Positions 35,925 through 48,293 of a stretch of 64,000 nucleotides of DNA are shown here, one piece after another (the first letter of the stretch is position 1; every line of letters starts with the position of its first letter). The stretch covers positions 36,488,811 through 36,552,810 of the forward strand of contig NC_045128.1 of the NCBI RefSeq assembly GCF_007655135.1. The letters run 5' to 3'. Both the position numbers and the translations under genes were made by a program. The DNA is from Punica granatum (Eukaryota; Streptophyta; Magnoliopsida; Myrtales; Lythraceae). The notes under the pieces are model-generated. The model saw only the letters and a list, made by a program, of their open reading frames with translations, had not been told where the DNA came from and did no database searches.

Positions 35925-38900
35925 ATGTTGAAAGCTGCAGACCAGAATACTTCGGGTGGAGGCGTACCGCTCGTCTATGTCTTCACTCCTTCTGATGGCC
36001 CTGGTACTCAACTTATTTCCTGCAAACTCAATGGCAGGAATTACAATACTTGGTCTCAAGCAATTCAAACGACACTTCAGGCTAAGAACAAGCTCAGTTT
36101 CATCGAAGGCAAAATAGCACAACCGGCAGAAGGAGAAGCCTATCATGAGCAGTGGGTGACATGTAATTCAATGTTAGTCTCGTGGATTTTTAATCACTTG
36201 GATGATGAAGATTTGCGAAACTCAGTTGCAGGGGCAAGGAACGCAAAAGTGCTCTGGGACGATCCGTTTTTCTCAGGGCAATGAAATAAGGATTCATCAA
36301 TTGAAGACAGATAATTACCTACTCAGACAAGAAAAGAGGACAGTCTCTGAGTAATTTTCGAAATTAAAGTCTCTTTGGGACGAATTAGACTTATACCTTG
36401 ATTTGCCGGCTTGTACTTGTAATGCCGGAATTCAACTCGCTGCTCACAAAGAAAGAGAGAAAACACATCAGTTCCTCATCGGGCGAGTTCTCGACAATTC
36501 GTTCACAGATTCTAAGCATGGACCCCTTACCGAATGCAAATAGAGCCCACTCCATGGCCGCACATGATGAAGCTCAGCGCCTTATCACCCAGGGCAGAAA
36601 TTCTAACACGGAGGCGATCGGTTTTGCGGCCAAAATCAGTACTGAAACTGGGGGCAGCGCTAACCCTAATTTCGGCTTCAACAGAGGCGATTTCAAGCCT
36701 CGGGGCCGTCCTTTCTGCGACTTCTGTGGGCGAAACGGCCATTATCGGGCCACCTGCTATCAGCTACATGTATACCCAAACTCTGAGCAGACGAACCAGA
36801 GGAACTCGAAGGGCAGCTCATCGGGGCAGTTTCGGCAGGGAGGAGGAAGGAGTTCGCTGTCATCGTTCCCTCCGCAGCAGCGTGGGGGAAGCTTCAGTCA
36901 ATCTCAATCTGGAGGCCCATACACAGTCGGCCCATCCCAGACGAGATCAGCCCAATTCAATCGTGGGCAATGGAAGCCCAATCAATCTTCTCACCAGTTT
37001 TTTAATCCTGGCCCAGGGAATTACACTGCAGCCCAGGCCCATATAGAGCAGCCCGCGGATTTAAATAACCTGGCCCATTTATCCGAGGCTCAGTTACAGC
37101 AGCTTGTTTCCATGGTTTCTCGCGATGATAGTGAGATAAATCGATTAAGTGGTGAGAATTTTGTGCCCGTTTCTTCAGAATTTAATTGAATTATTGATTC
37201 GGGAGCTTTACGACAAATGACTGGTAGCTTGGCTAGTCTTTTTGATGTCATTCCTATTAATGATGGTCCCACTACTCATATCCCGAATGGGACAACGAAA
37301 GCTACCTTTATGGGCAAAGTTTCATTTGGAGCCAATTTGATTCTTCAGAATGTCCTTTATGTGCTAGATTTTACTTGTAATTTACTATTTGTGGCTCAAT
37401 TAGTTCGGGAACTTAATTGTAGTATACACTACATCTCTGGTCTTTATTTGATTCGAGACTGCACATCGGGGAGAACGATTGGAGTGGGTGAGTTTCACGG
37501 GGTGGTCTGGCTTCTACGACGAGTATCTTCATCCATTCAGAGACTACGGGCAATGAGAGCAGATAGTGAAGATCTTTGGCACAAGCATTAAGTTTGAGAA
37601 TGATGCTATTTCTATTTATGGTTCAGACAATAAACTATGTGACGTGTGTTGCCGAGCGAAACAAACACGTTCTAGTTTTCCAATTAGTTCAAACAAAGCT
37701 TCTTTCCCGTTTCAACTGGTTCATTGTGACATATGGGGACCTTATAAGGTCTCATCTATTTCTGGTGCCTGATACTTCTTAACAATTGTAGATGATTATA
37801 GTCGTGCTGTATGAGTTTATCTTTTACGGGACAAATCGGAGGCACAAGGTTTCCTGATCAATTTTTGCAAGCTGGTCAGGAATCAGTTTGATCGGACGGT
37901 GAAAACAGTGAGAAGCGATAATGGGTCAGAATTCATGAGCCGAGTTGTTCAAGAATATTTCTCTGATAACGGCATCTTCCATCGAACTTCGTGCAATGAC
38001 ACCCCTCAACAAAATGGAAGGGTTGAGTGCAAGCACCGTCGCATTCTCAATGTAGCTTGGGCTCTGATGTTTCAAGCTTCACTTCCTATAGATTTTTAGG
38101 GAGAATGTGTTTCCGCGGTGCCACATCTCATTAATCTCACACCTTCAAACATTTTGTCAGGCAAGACACCGTTTGAACTTCTTTTTCGTAAGAAACCATA
38201 TTATCGACATATTCGTGTTTTCGAATGTCTCTGTTATGCACATCTTAATCCTCATCTCAAGGATAAATTTGGACCACGATCACGACGGTGCATTTTCATT
38301 AGATATACATTTGGAAAGAAGGGTTGGAAAGTATATGACTTGGAGAATCGTGAGACTTCTGTTTCTTGAGATGTACGCTTCTGTGAAACCGAGTTTCCAT
38401 TCAACAATATGTCTCCATCTAGCTCAGTTCACACGGCTGTCAGATTTTTAGATAATTCAAGCCTAGGTTTTCAGGGGGAGACATTCAATCCAACAGAGGC
38501 CAGTTCAGCCCTTTCTATCGTCCGGTTCAACATATGCCAACTCAGCCCATCCACCGTCCTGTCCAGCGGAGCCCAGATCGGCCCATCCTTCGCCCAGTCC
38601 AACAGAGCCTATTTCAGTTGGGCCCAATTCCGCTGAGCCAAATTCGGCTGAGTCCTGCACCAAAAAATGGGTCTCATCTGGTCCAAAACTGATTCGACTC
38701 AGCCCAGTCTGCCCACTTCACACAGTCCACCCGCTTCACCCATCTCCACTGCACCTGATCCGGTCTCTCCTTCTCCAGCCGACCCAACTGCTCTGCCCAA
38801 ACCTCCAACATATAGTATAGCGCTTTCTAAGGCTCCGCGCAATATTCGGAAACCAAGTTGGCTTCATGCCTATGTCTCTCACACTGCTCGTTGATTGGGC

Positions 38901-40568
38901 TTCCCCCCACTCCCCATCCTCCCACCCACTCCATCGCACTCTTTAGGTACGTCTCATCCCCTAGAGCATTATCTCAATTATTCTGATATAGATGCCACAC
39001 AATTGTCGTTCCTTACCGCAATTAATTTAGAAACAGAGCCAATGACTTATTCCCATGCTGCCAAGGATCACCGGTGGCGCCTTGCCATAGCAGATGAAAT
39101 TCAAGCTCTTGAGGATAACGGTACGTGGATTATTCAATCACTACCTTCTGGGAAGAAACCCATAGGATGTAAATGGGTTTTTAAGATTAAAAAATGGGCG
39201 GATGGCACTGTGGAACGTTACACGGCTCGACTCGTAGCCAAGGGTTTCACACAGATTGAAGGAGTCAATTTTCATGAGACTTTTGCTCCTGTGGCAAAAC
39301 TAGTTACGGTACGTTGTTTGTTAACTATTGTTGTTGCTAAGCAATGGGAGCTGCATCAGCTGGATGTCAACAATGCTTTTCTCCATGGGGACTTGGATGA
39401 TGAGGTTTACATGTCTCTTCCTCCTGGTTTTCGTTCCGCTCATCCTAACTAAGTCTGCCGATTACGGAAGTCTCTATATGGTCTTCGTCAAGCTTCTCGT
39501 AACTAGTATTCAAAATTTGCCACAGCTCTTATTCAATATGGTTTTCAACAGGTAGAGGTTGATCATTCTCTGTTCACTTTTTCTCATGATGGCGTTTTCC
39601 TTGCCGTTCTCGTTTATGTGGACGATATGATTCTTGTGGCTACCGACTCTCTCTCCTGCACTCATTTTAAGAATTATCTCCACAAATGCTTCCACATTAA
39701 GGATCTTGGTCCTTTATCCTATTTCTTGGGAATAGAATTCATTCGCAGCAGTTCTGGTCTCTTTCTCAATCAACGTAAGTATACTCTCGACATTCTCACA
39801 GAGTCTAGTATGCTAGGTTCTCGTCCTGCTTATTTCCCTATGGAGCAACAACATCAGTTATCCAATGATAGTGGTGATCATATCTCTGATCCGAGTTAGT
39901 ACCGTCACCTCATTGGTCGTCTCCTGTATCTCACCATCACTAGACCAGAGCTTCGCTACCCTATTCATGTCCTTTCACAGTTCCTCCAAGATCCTCGTTA
40001 GGGCCACTGGGATACCGCTATACGGGTGCTTCGATATCTCAAGCAATCTCCTGGCCAAGGAATTTTTCTTCGGCCAACTTCTCTATCTTTAACAGCTTAC
40101 TGTGATGCAGATTGGGCTAGTTGCCCAATGACTCGATGGTCTTTGACTGGATATTTCATCACTTTAGAAGGCAGTCCTATCTCTTGGAAGACCAAAAAGC
40201 AAACGACAGTCTCGAAGTCCTCCGCTGAAGCTGAATACCGGGCCATGACCACGATTGTTAGTGAACTCTTATGGCTCCGACCTCTCCTCAACTCTCTTGA
40301 TGTCTATCGTGCAGGTCCAATGCATCTATTCTGTGACAACCAAGCAGCTCTTCATATCGCCTCTAATCCAGTTTTCCATGACCGCATCAAGCACATTGAA
40401 ATAGATTGCCATTTCATTAGGCATCATTTGCGCTCTGGAGTTGTAGCAACATCCCACGTGTCTTCGTGCTTTCAACTGGTATGCATCTTTACTAAGACAC
40501 TTGGGCGTGATCAGTTTTATTTTCTCCTCAGCAAGTTGGGAATTCGAAATCCTCATTCTCCAACTTGA
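35925..40568 (+). pseudogene. Copia C gag-pol, broken
   Basis: Gag starts at ATG 35,925 and carries LNGRNYNTWSQAIQ, then breaks near 36,284. A second block (36,398-37,189) has the zinc knuckle CDFCGRNGHYRATC. Protease remnants read DSGALRQMTG (about 37,200; DSG present). Integrase parts are HCDIWGPYKV, FLTIVDDYSRAV, RSDNGSEFMS and TPQQNGRVECKHR (about 37,725-38,040). Reverse transcriptase starts near 39,060, with RYTARLVAKGFTQIEGVNF, LDVNNAFLHGDLDDEVYM and the catalytic VLVYVDDMILVA (about 39,610). RNase H has YCDADWASCP and [11 protein letters not shown] (about 40,100-40,240) and ends at 40,568. At least eight stops or shifts interrupt the frame. Confidence 0.92.
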
Positions 40569-40576
40569 GGGGGGAG

Positions 40577-40757
40577 TATTATGGAAAGATTTACCTTCCA
40601 TTGTAACTTATGTATATATCCTTGTATGCCATTCTTAGGATATCCAAGTTAAGCCATAGATATTTGCTTTCCTTTTATTTATCGAACTTGGTTGTATATA
40701 TACCTTTTAGATGAATGAAACGAGGTATCTTCTTCTCGCCAAATTTTGATCTTGACA
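40577..40757 (+). repeat. 3' LTR of copia C
   Basis: It is the near-identical partner of the 5' LTR, preceded by the polypurine tract at about 40,565-40,576. Confidence 0.95.
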
Positions 40758-41745
40758 TCGCAAGCTAGTTGTAAGGCTTGCGATCCTCTATGAGCCCTTG
40801 ATCCAGATCCGGCTAGCAAGACCAGACTTGACCATGATGAGGCTAGATCTAACTTCGCCAGCTCGAGAGCAGCCGAGAAAAATGGCTACTTTTGCCAAAA
40901 GCGGACTCCGACAGCAACTGCAAAGGCGGATAGGGTGGCAGTACTAAAGAATACATAGGTGGCGTGCTGATTGGCCCAATAATCATGTGATTACAATTAA
41001 GGTTGAAAAACAAACAAAATAATTAGAACTACATGCACAATAATAACGTAACCATATTCCGATTGCAGCAAACTAAATGGGACACGAATCAATCATTGGC
41101 GTCTTGGCTGCGTGCGGACTGCAATGAACAGTGGCTTGCTGATATACTGTGAGAGATGTTGAATAATGGGACTGTGAAGGCTTGAGAAAACTTTGGGCTT
41201 GGGCTCCTTAAGTGGTTTCCTTCGTTGTACAATTAATCAATTAATGTATCGATCCATTATAAGATACCTTAGGACGTTGCTATGATGATCACCGAGCTTC
41301 AATATTAATGGCCTATACTTCGTTAGGCTTGAATCATAACACAGCTTGTCATTCTGAAGCGAAGGCAGCTGAGGACGATGAAGATACGATTTACTGGGCA
41401 TCGCTCTTTAAGATCTCTACTGGATCAAAGGGTCGAGCCATGTTTAATCCAAAACTTTAATTTGGTATGACGGCAAAGTCAATCATCTTATATACTTCGT
41501 ATCTCTAAAAAGAAAAAATAATAAAAAATCAACTTATATACTTGAGTTTTTTTTTTCTAAGATTATATGCGTGTACTGGTATAAATTTTGGCTTATAACC
41601 AATAGAGTCTAAATTGAACTATTTCATCACTAGAATTTTCTGTGTCCGTTACTTTTCTTTGTATTCTGTACTAGGTTTATCAGCTTCACTTGTGACAAGA
41701 AAAAGAATTAAAATATAGGGTCGTAACTAACATATATAACTAGAA

Positions 41746-42169
41746 GGGTAAATTGCACTGGTGGTCTAAAAAGTTTTACAAATATTTCAATATGGTACAA
41801 AAAGTTTTTTTGCTACTTGATGGTACAAAATGTTTCAAAGTTGTTTTAGTATAGTACAAAATGTCATATCGCCATTGACGCCGTCAAGTCGTCATTTACA
41901 AGACTGTAAATTTTACACCATCATGTAACTTACGTAAAACATTTTGTACTATTAAGTTACAATTTCAAAACATTTTGCACCATCATGTAACATCCCACAA
42001 AAATCGGTTTTATACTATCAGCATCGGCTTGACGGCGTTAATGGCGAGATGACGGTTTGTACTATACTAAAAACAACTTTGAAACATTTTGTACCATCTA
42101 CTAATAAAAAAAAATGGTACCATATTGAAATATTTGTAAAACTTTTTTGACCAACAGTGTAATTTATCC
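41746..42169. mobile_element. Mutator-type MITE with exact 9-bp target duplication
   Basis: TAACTAGAA flanks the element at 41,737-41,745 and 42,170-42,178. The ends GGGTAAATTGCACTGGTGGT and, read inverted, GGATAAATTACACTGTTGGT are long terminal inverted repeats whose similarity extends inward through AAAGTTTTACAAATATTTC. A 9-bp duplication is diagnostic of Mutator-like elements. The 424-bp element is noncoding, with repeated ACATTTTGTACCAT words. Confidence 0.92.
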
Positions 42170-42178
42170 TAACTAGAA

Positions 42179-43379
42179 ATTAGATAATCCAATTAGAATT
42201 TTGTCGTCAATGTATCGCTTTGAGCTCCTTTACTAGTTTGGTTCACAAATTCCTCTACACTCTACTTACTACATTTTTGTGCTATTTACATTGCATTTTT
42301 CTCTAACTTGAATAGTAAGTGTTTCTCCTAGTAGGCTTCTTGAATGACCCGATAGTGGCCTCTCGCATATAATTACTTTAAAGTTAAGAAAATTAGAAAT
42401 GAAGCATTTACATTTGAACTTCTATGCAATTTAATTATTTTCAGTTGGATATTTAATGTATTTATTTATGTATTTATTGATTTCAATGCAGTATGAATTT
42501 TGCGAATCAAGTACGAGATTTCAATTTTCATAAAATCAGTCTCTTATGATGTTTTTATATTGAAGAGAGTTGAAAAATAATTTTTTTAAGAAATGAGGTT
42601 TAGTATAGATGCCGGTGCTCGTTTTCTACTAGAAACCGAAAAGTAAAATTTAATTTTCACTTTTCGGTCTCGAGTGCCCCTTTATCATCCTTTTATTCCC
42701 TTATATAAACTTCTCTTTTGGGATATCAGATGTAGATTTTTTTTTGTTGATACTTATTTATATATTATAGTTTAAAGCCAATCACAAGTCAGTGCAGTGC
42801 AATTAACTTGCGGATTATCCGTGGCGCGGATATAGTTATTACTTTAAAATATCATCATATGTAGATATAGTGTCGAATATGTATATAGTGGTTTTCATAC
42901 TATAATGCGGTTATGATTTTATTGGACTAAATGTGCTATCACCGCAAAGTCACCGTACCAACCCTGCAATCGGTTGGTGGTTCTCCCTCGTGACGAATAT
43001 ATATATATATATATCTAGTATATAACTCGTGTGGGAACTGCATCTTTTCAGTGCAGAAAGTTTTTAATAAATGCAATTGAAGTCAAACTATCATTTGCCT
43101 AAGCGACCCCTGAAAAGTCCGATTGTCATTTAACTTTGACGGTCCAATGGCAAGAAATACCAAACCCTTCAATTACTTTTCTTTCTCTGATGAATAACCT
43201 TCAATTACTTTTCAGTTTCTTGCTTTGGGGTTCACACTTGATAACAGAAATATCAAGAAAATTAGCTAGAAAAGGAACCAGACTATTGATGAATACCAAA
43301 GTTGAAAGTAACATCTAAGAATGACCCTAAGTTTGTTGACTTTATATTATATATATGAGTATATATTTATGTGAACGTG

Positions 43380-43417
<38 letters not shown>

Positions 43418-44344
43418 CAGACAAGTTTTATTGGATAACAAGGTTCTCCTAGTTTTCCCCGACTCATTTATGCATGGCATGAATTGCGTAGACATCAGGA
43501 AGCAATCTGACTCGAGGTCCCCGAAGGTATAAGTTGTGTATTGGAGATTGATATTTTATCATATTAGATAATTAAATATTCAAAATTAAATCATGTCGAT
43601 CAACTAGTTTGGTTAGTATTTGTGAGATTTTTAATATTTGACATTGATATTTGAAAATAAACGAGACGGACTGGAAAGCTTAATACATCTATAAAGTAAC
43701 CTTAAGGAGAGGGTCTACGGCAAAGAGTTGAGACTCTTTACAATAATACTTTCTTGTGTACCAATTTTACATTTCTGGGGAATGTAAGTCGTGGCTACTT
43801 CAGCATGGCTTACTAGATTTCAGTACATGTGTATATTTGGTAGGTGATTGATTAAAGGAAAAATCAAAATCATCCAAACTGGTCTTAAGGAGTGCCCCGC
43901 CAAGACACATGATTAGTCTGGAAAGATAGTTTGGTCTGTTATCAACCGCTCATCAAACAACTTTGGTTTGTATATTTAATTAATTATAAGTATGTAGTGT
44001 TCACTGTTCAGATTCGCAACTATGCTTCAGCTTGGGCAGGCTAACCTCGCCGATTGGAAATAGAAAAAACTATAGCCGGTTCCTTTCATGTCGTTCTAGA
44101 TATATCGCAATTATGGTCGATTGTTCAACCAAGAGATCACCTACACAACTTACCGTGAAAATCAAAGAGGTGGTTCCTTTGGACCCATGAATCCCATGCT
44201 AGTACAGGGCTCTACAGGGCTCGAGTTTATTGATCTATAACTATGGAATAGCTTGGAATTATTCATTAATATCACCATTGCAGCAAAATGGATACCATCA
44301 GATGTATTGTTATGATTCGAGTATCAGTGACATTACCATGTGAA
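42179..44344. other. Noncoding AT-rich stretch
   Basis: I see no gene. It holds (TA)n runs at about 43,000-43,015 and 43,385-43,418, and the left partner of a 280-bp inverted pair (43,922-44,200). Confidence 0.6.
43922..44200 (+). repeat. Inverted repeat partner of 52,147-52,425
   Basis: The reverse complement of 52,147-52,425 matches here across about 280 bases, from aagatagtttggtctg to catgaatcccatgc. At the right copy the next bases form an FG-repeat coding fragment, which is absent here. Confidence 0.9.
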
Positions 44345-44756
44345 CACTACAAAAATCTGTTGTATGGATTGTTGAGTGCAGGATTAGATACTGAGTTTGT
44401 AACACAATTTTTTTCTTATTTATTATTTTATAACATGGTTGGAAGGAGACGAAAGTATCCGTCCCTCGATATATTGAGACGGAAAATTCTGTCCCTTATT
44501 CCATCCCAGTATTAGATGGAAAGTGCTGTGCAGAGTGAGAGATGAAATGTTCCATCCAAAAAAGTAGGAGAGAACTTGCGACAGGATTATCCATTCCAAA
44601 TTTCATGACGGAATTTCCGTCTTTATCTATTGGAACGAAGGTTTTTGAGATCTACACTATTTCGTCTCAACTGCATTCTGATTTTAAATATTAAGCTGGT
44701 TTTGCATCATATTGAGATGGAATTTTCCATCTCTATATGATATATTTGTTACAGTG
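44345..44756. mobile_element. CACTA-type MITE with GAA target duplication
   Basis: It begins CACTACAAAAATCTG and ends, read inverted, CACTGTAACAAATATA. GAA flanks both sides (44,342-44,344 and 44,757-44,759), the 3-bp duplication expected for CACTA elements. Internal GACGGAA/TTCCGTC and GAGATGGAA words in both orientations look like subterminal repeats. The element is noncoding. Confidence 0.85.
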
Positions 44757-44759
44757 GAA

Positions 44760-45267
44760 GGCATCAAAAGCTTCGGGCAAGGCGCATATGACCCCTTGCT
44801 TCTGTATCTGCCTTCGAGGCCATCCCAATGCTTGCATACCAATTCCAACTTCTTGTAGACATCTGAACTGTTGGCATAATCAAACAGATAAAAAATAGAA
44901 TCTAATTCGAGTTCTAACTAAGCAAATTGAGAAGTTTTCTAGAACTCAATGCATTAGGGATCTTCAGTTCTTACATATGATCACTCGATGTTCAAATTTC
45001 ATTCCATTCTTCCCTCAGCTTCGTTCATCATTTGGCTATTGACCAATCGTGATGCCAATGACTATAAGCAGAAAAAGCTATGCCAAATATGCGCGAGACT
45101 AATCAGTTTTGCTTATGTTCTTCTAGGCAAACACATATGAGAGGTTTCATCCGTACAAGTATGGAAACCTCGCGATGGCTAATTAGGTCCCTATGTATTG
45201 GAGTGATTGAGAGACAACTCCCTTTATAGTCCGGCCTCTAGAAGAAAAGTTCAAGAGGACGCAAGGT
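44760..45267. other. Intergenic, no gene seen
   Basis: Short words resembling exon sequence (about 44,765-44,870) have no open frame of note. The duplicated block begins at 45,268. Confidence 0.5.
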
Positions 45268-47667
45268 CGAATCACTTGCTTTTTTTTTTCCCCCCTTCCT
45301 TTTATATATATAAAAGAAGAAACTTCATATTTTTCATGTATTTTCTTTTGCTGATTTTGAATATCTGAGTTCATCATCATCAAACTTCAGTCTTTTTTTA
45401 GTATACTTCTGTTGGAAGTGGAGAGGTGGGCTCGGGAGATCACAGGTGGCAACCAAGTCTTTGATGGTGGCGTAGAGAGGTAATGAAAGAAAGTCGGGGG
45501 AGAGGGGGGCCAAGGAGAGGGAAGTAGCGCTATTTAATTCTAGAGAGCTCACCGGAGCTCCCAGGATGACCAATGACCTCCCACATATGCGTGGTGAGAG
45601 GGCAAGGGGCTCGAAATGGGATGATGCTGTAACGAATTTTTAAAAAGAACATAATAAAATAAAAGGAAGGGAGAGAAAGAGAGAACTAAAAAGAAAAGAA
45701 GGAAATAATATAAAAAAAATTGAAGAGAGAAAGGAAGAATAAGAAAGGCAGGAAATAATAAAATATGCCACATAAAGAAGGTGTAGCGTAGTAGCGCACA
45801 TCATCGCCTGTTGATATAGATTTTGCAGATTCAATACCTAGTAACATTACACGTATCCCTTTATTAATTATTAATAATTAGGATTTTTCTTTCATCATAT
45901 TAGACTTTTGACCTTCTTTATAATCGGAAAATATGTCACATATGCATTTTCTGTTTATTTTTTGACCGTCGACAGATAGAAGGCTCCATTTAGGCGGTCA
46001 AGGTCGAGAGTGATGTAAAAAATGGCTTGAGGATGAAATTGATGTGCAATTCATCTCCCTAGGACTAATTTGTTAGTTTACTCTAGTAAAATACAAGATC
46101 TAGATGTAAGAAGTCCATTGGAAAACATAATATTGCAATTAATTGAACAAGCTGTGTAGCCGCACATGACGGTAGAACAAGCAAGGTACACATTCATGAC
46201 GGTAACACATTAAAACATTGTAGGACTAATTATATATGCCATACTCACGTATTGTAAGCTTCTTAATTATACTAGAATCTACCTGAGCATACCGTGCGGC
46301 AACTGTGAAAGAAAAAATAATGATAAGAAAATAAAAGTAAGAATTGGAGATAAAATTTTAGGAAAAAAAAAGTAAAATTTTGGGACGTTGGATTAAGAGT
46401 TTGAGAGTAGAGAGAGAAAATAAGGAGAGAATGAGTTACTTGCGAATTGAAAGAGAGAGAAGAACAAGTTAAATAGATTCTAGGGTCCTTTACTAGAGTC
46501 CTTCAATTTATCTCTTTTATTTTTAATTGTATAATATTTAAACTAATAATAAATGATTTTTTGATTTTTTAATTATCATATTAATTAAGAGATAATTACA
46601 AAATTGAACTCCCACTTAAATAATAGTATAAGATATTCCAAATTGCACAAAAACAGTAAATTTGCCATTATCAGATGTGTCATATATGCATCGAGGGTCT
46701 CTCACATGGTAATAGAGTTGAAGTTCTCTGGATAGTTAACTGTTACTTTAGTAATTTTTATTTATTTATTTTCAAATATTTTTGTGTCATTTTAGGCAAA
46801 TTAAAAATTAGTATGTTCTGCATTAGTTTATTCCAAAGAGGATCACATGACGAATGTCAAACCTGAAGAAGCCACATAAATAGATATATATAGATGCTGC
46901 AATTTGGGAATTAAGACAAAATGGAGTCCAAATTTGTCTCCATTAGACTGAATTTCTCCTCTCTTTTTTTTTTCCTTTTTTCCTTTATTATTTTTTATTT
47001 GAATTTTAAGAGTGACTCCTTCGCAATTTGTGACTTCGGACCCAAATATCATTGCGGCATTTTTTCTCCATTCACACAAGTGACAAGGACATAATACATG
47101 TGTGTTACTTTAGAGATGAACGGTTTTTACATGGTAATTACAATAGATTTTAAGATAATATAATAATATTTCTATTAGACGGCATATTATTTTATAATTA
47201 AATAATTTTGGACGCCTCCTCAATGATATTTAGTGAATACCTTATTGAATACCTTTTTATTGTCATGCGAAATGTGTTGATTACTTCAATATCCAATCTC
47301 TACAAACTGGCCAACAACATATATGAACATTCACTATGCAACTTTGCACACGAAGCTAATCGAGCTCTACGTCCTGCCACAATCTACAAATTTGATCTTC
47401 TCCATCGCTGAATAATTATTATTGCGCTTCATAATTTTTTTTATTATTTTCCCGGAGAATTAATTGAGCAAGGGAAAGCTAAACCAAAACTATCTTGAAG
47501 GCCCATATACATTATTTCTGGGCCAGCCTGCAATTCTTCTTCCGTAGGCCCATACGGCCCATTTTCGTCTCAAAACTCTCAAATTCTGCTTCTTTGTTAA
47601 CTTTGATCCGTAAAATGATTTTTTTAAGCACTGGAACTCCGATAAATACCTAACTATTGGATATCCA

Positions 47668-48041
47668 CCACAGACAGCTAGAGAGTTGTTCAATCTACGA
47701 CATGCATCTTTGCGCAATGCAGTTGAACGGGCATTTAGAGTTTCAAAGAAAAGGTTTGCGATCATTGCAAGTACAACGGAACCAACTTATAGAGTTCAAG
47801 CACAAAAAATCATAGTGCTAGCTTTTTGTATTTTGCATAACTATCTAATGGGCGTGGATCCAGATGAACTTATTCCTGAGTTGGACGCGGAACTTGAAAA
47901 TCAAAGTCAGCATCAAAATGAGTGTCGTGGTACAAGGAATGATCGTGAAGATGAAATCGAAGGAGAGCTTATAAGAGATGCCATAGCTGCCATTGCTGCC
48001 ATTGCTGCCATTGCCAACATGTGGAATGATTATGTGTTGTG
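47668..48041 (+). pseudogene. PIF/Harbinger transposase C-terminal remnant, copy 2
   Basis: Only the part after the 1.8 kb deletion remains. It starts at PPQTARELFNLRHASL, keeps the catalytic Glu block RNAVERAFRVSKKRF and ends NMWNDYVL. Both catalytic Asp blocks are gone. Near the end, Ala-Ile-Ala units are expanded (IAAIAAIAAIAN) compared with IAAN in copy 1, from a 9-bp repeat, attgctgcc. Confidence 0.85.
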
Positions 48042-48293
48042 ATTGAATATGAAGAAATATTACTGACATGTTATTTCATTTATTTCATATATTTAGGCAC
48101 GAAACTCTTTAGCATATGATTTTGTAAGAATGGGTTCACTTGCTTTTATGATTTTATTTATTATTGTGATCTGTGTGACCTTGTGCAGCTTATAATCTTT
48201 ATGATATTAAAAATGTTGTTGCAGTTGCATGTTTTCAGTTTGATATAGAAAGTGCATTTAATTTGTTACCTTGTGAATGTGTTTAGGTCAACC

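Larger units (their letters stand above)
35565..40757 (+). mobile_element. Ty1/copia LTR retrotransposon C, structurally complete, broken ORF
   Basis: The LTRs at 35,565-35,746 and 40,577-40,757 (about 182 bp, TATT...CA) differ at only a handful of positions. Next to the 5' LTR is TGGTATCAGAGCAGTGG, an initiator-Met-type primer site, and before the 3' LTR the polypurine tract TTGAGGGGGGAG. The flanks CCGCA and TCGCA are a 5-bp target duplication with one change. The internal length and domain order match copia A, but the family is different. High LTR similarity alongside many stops suggests that it was already defective, mobilised in trans, or damaged quickly. Confidence 0.95.
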
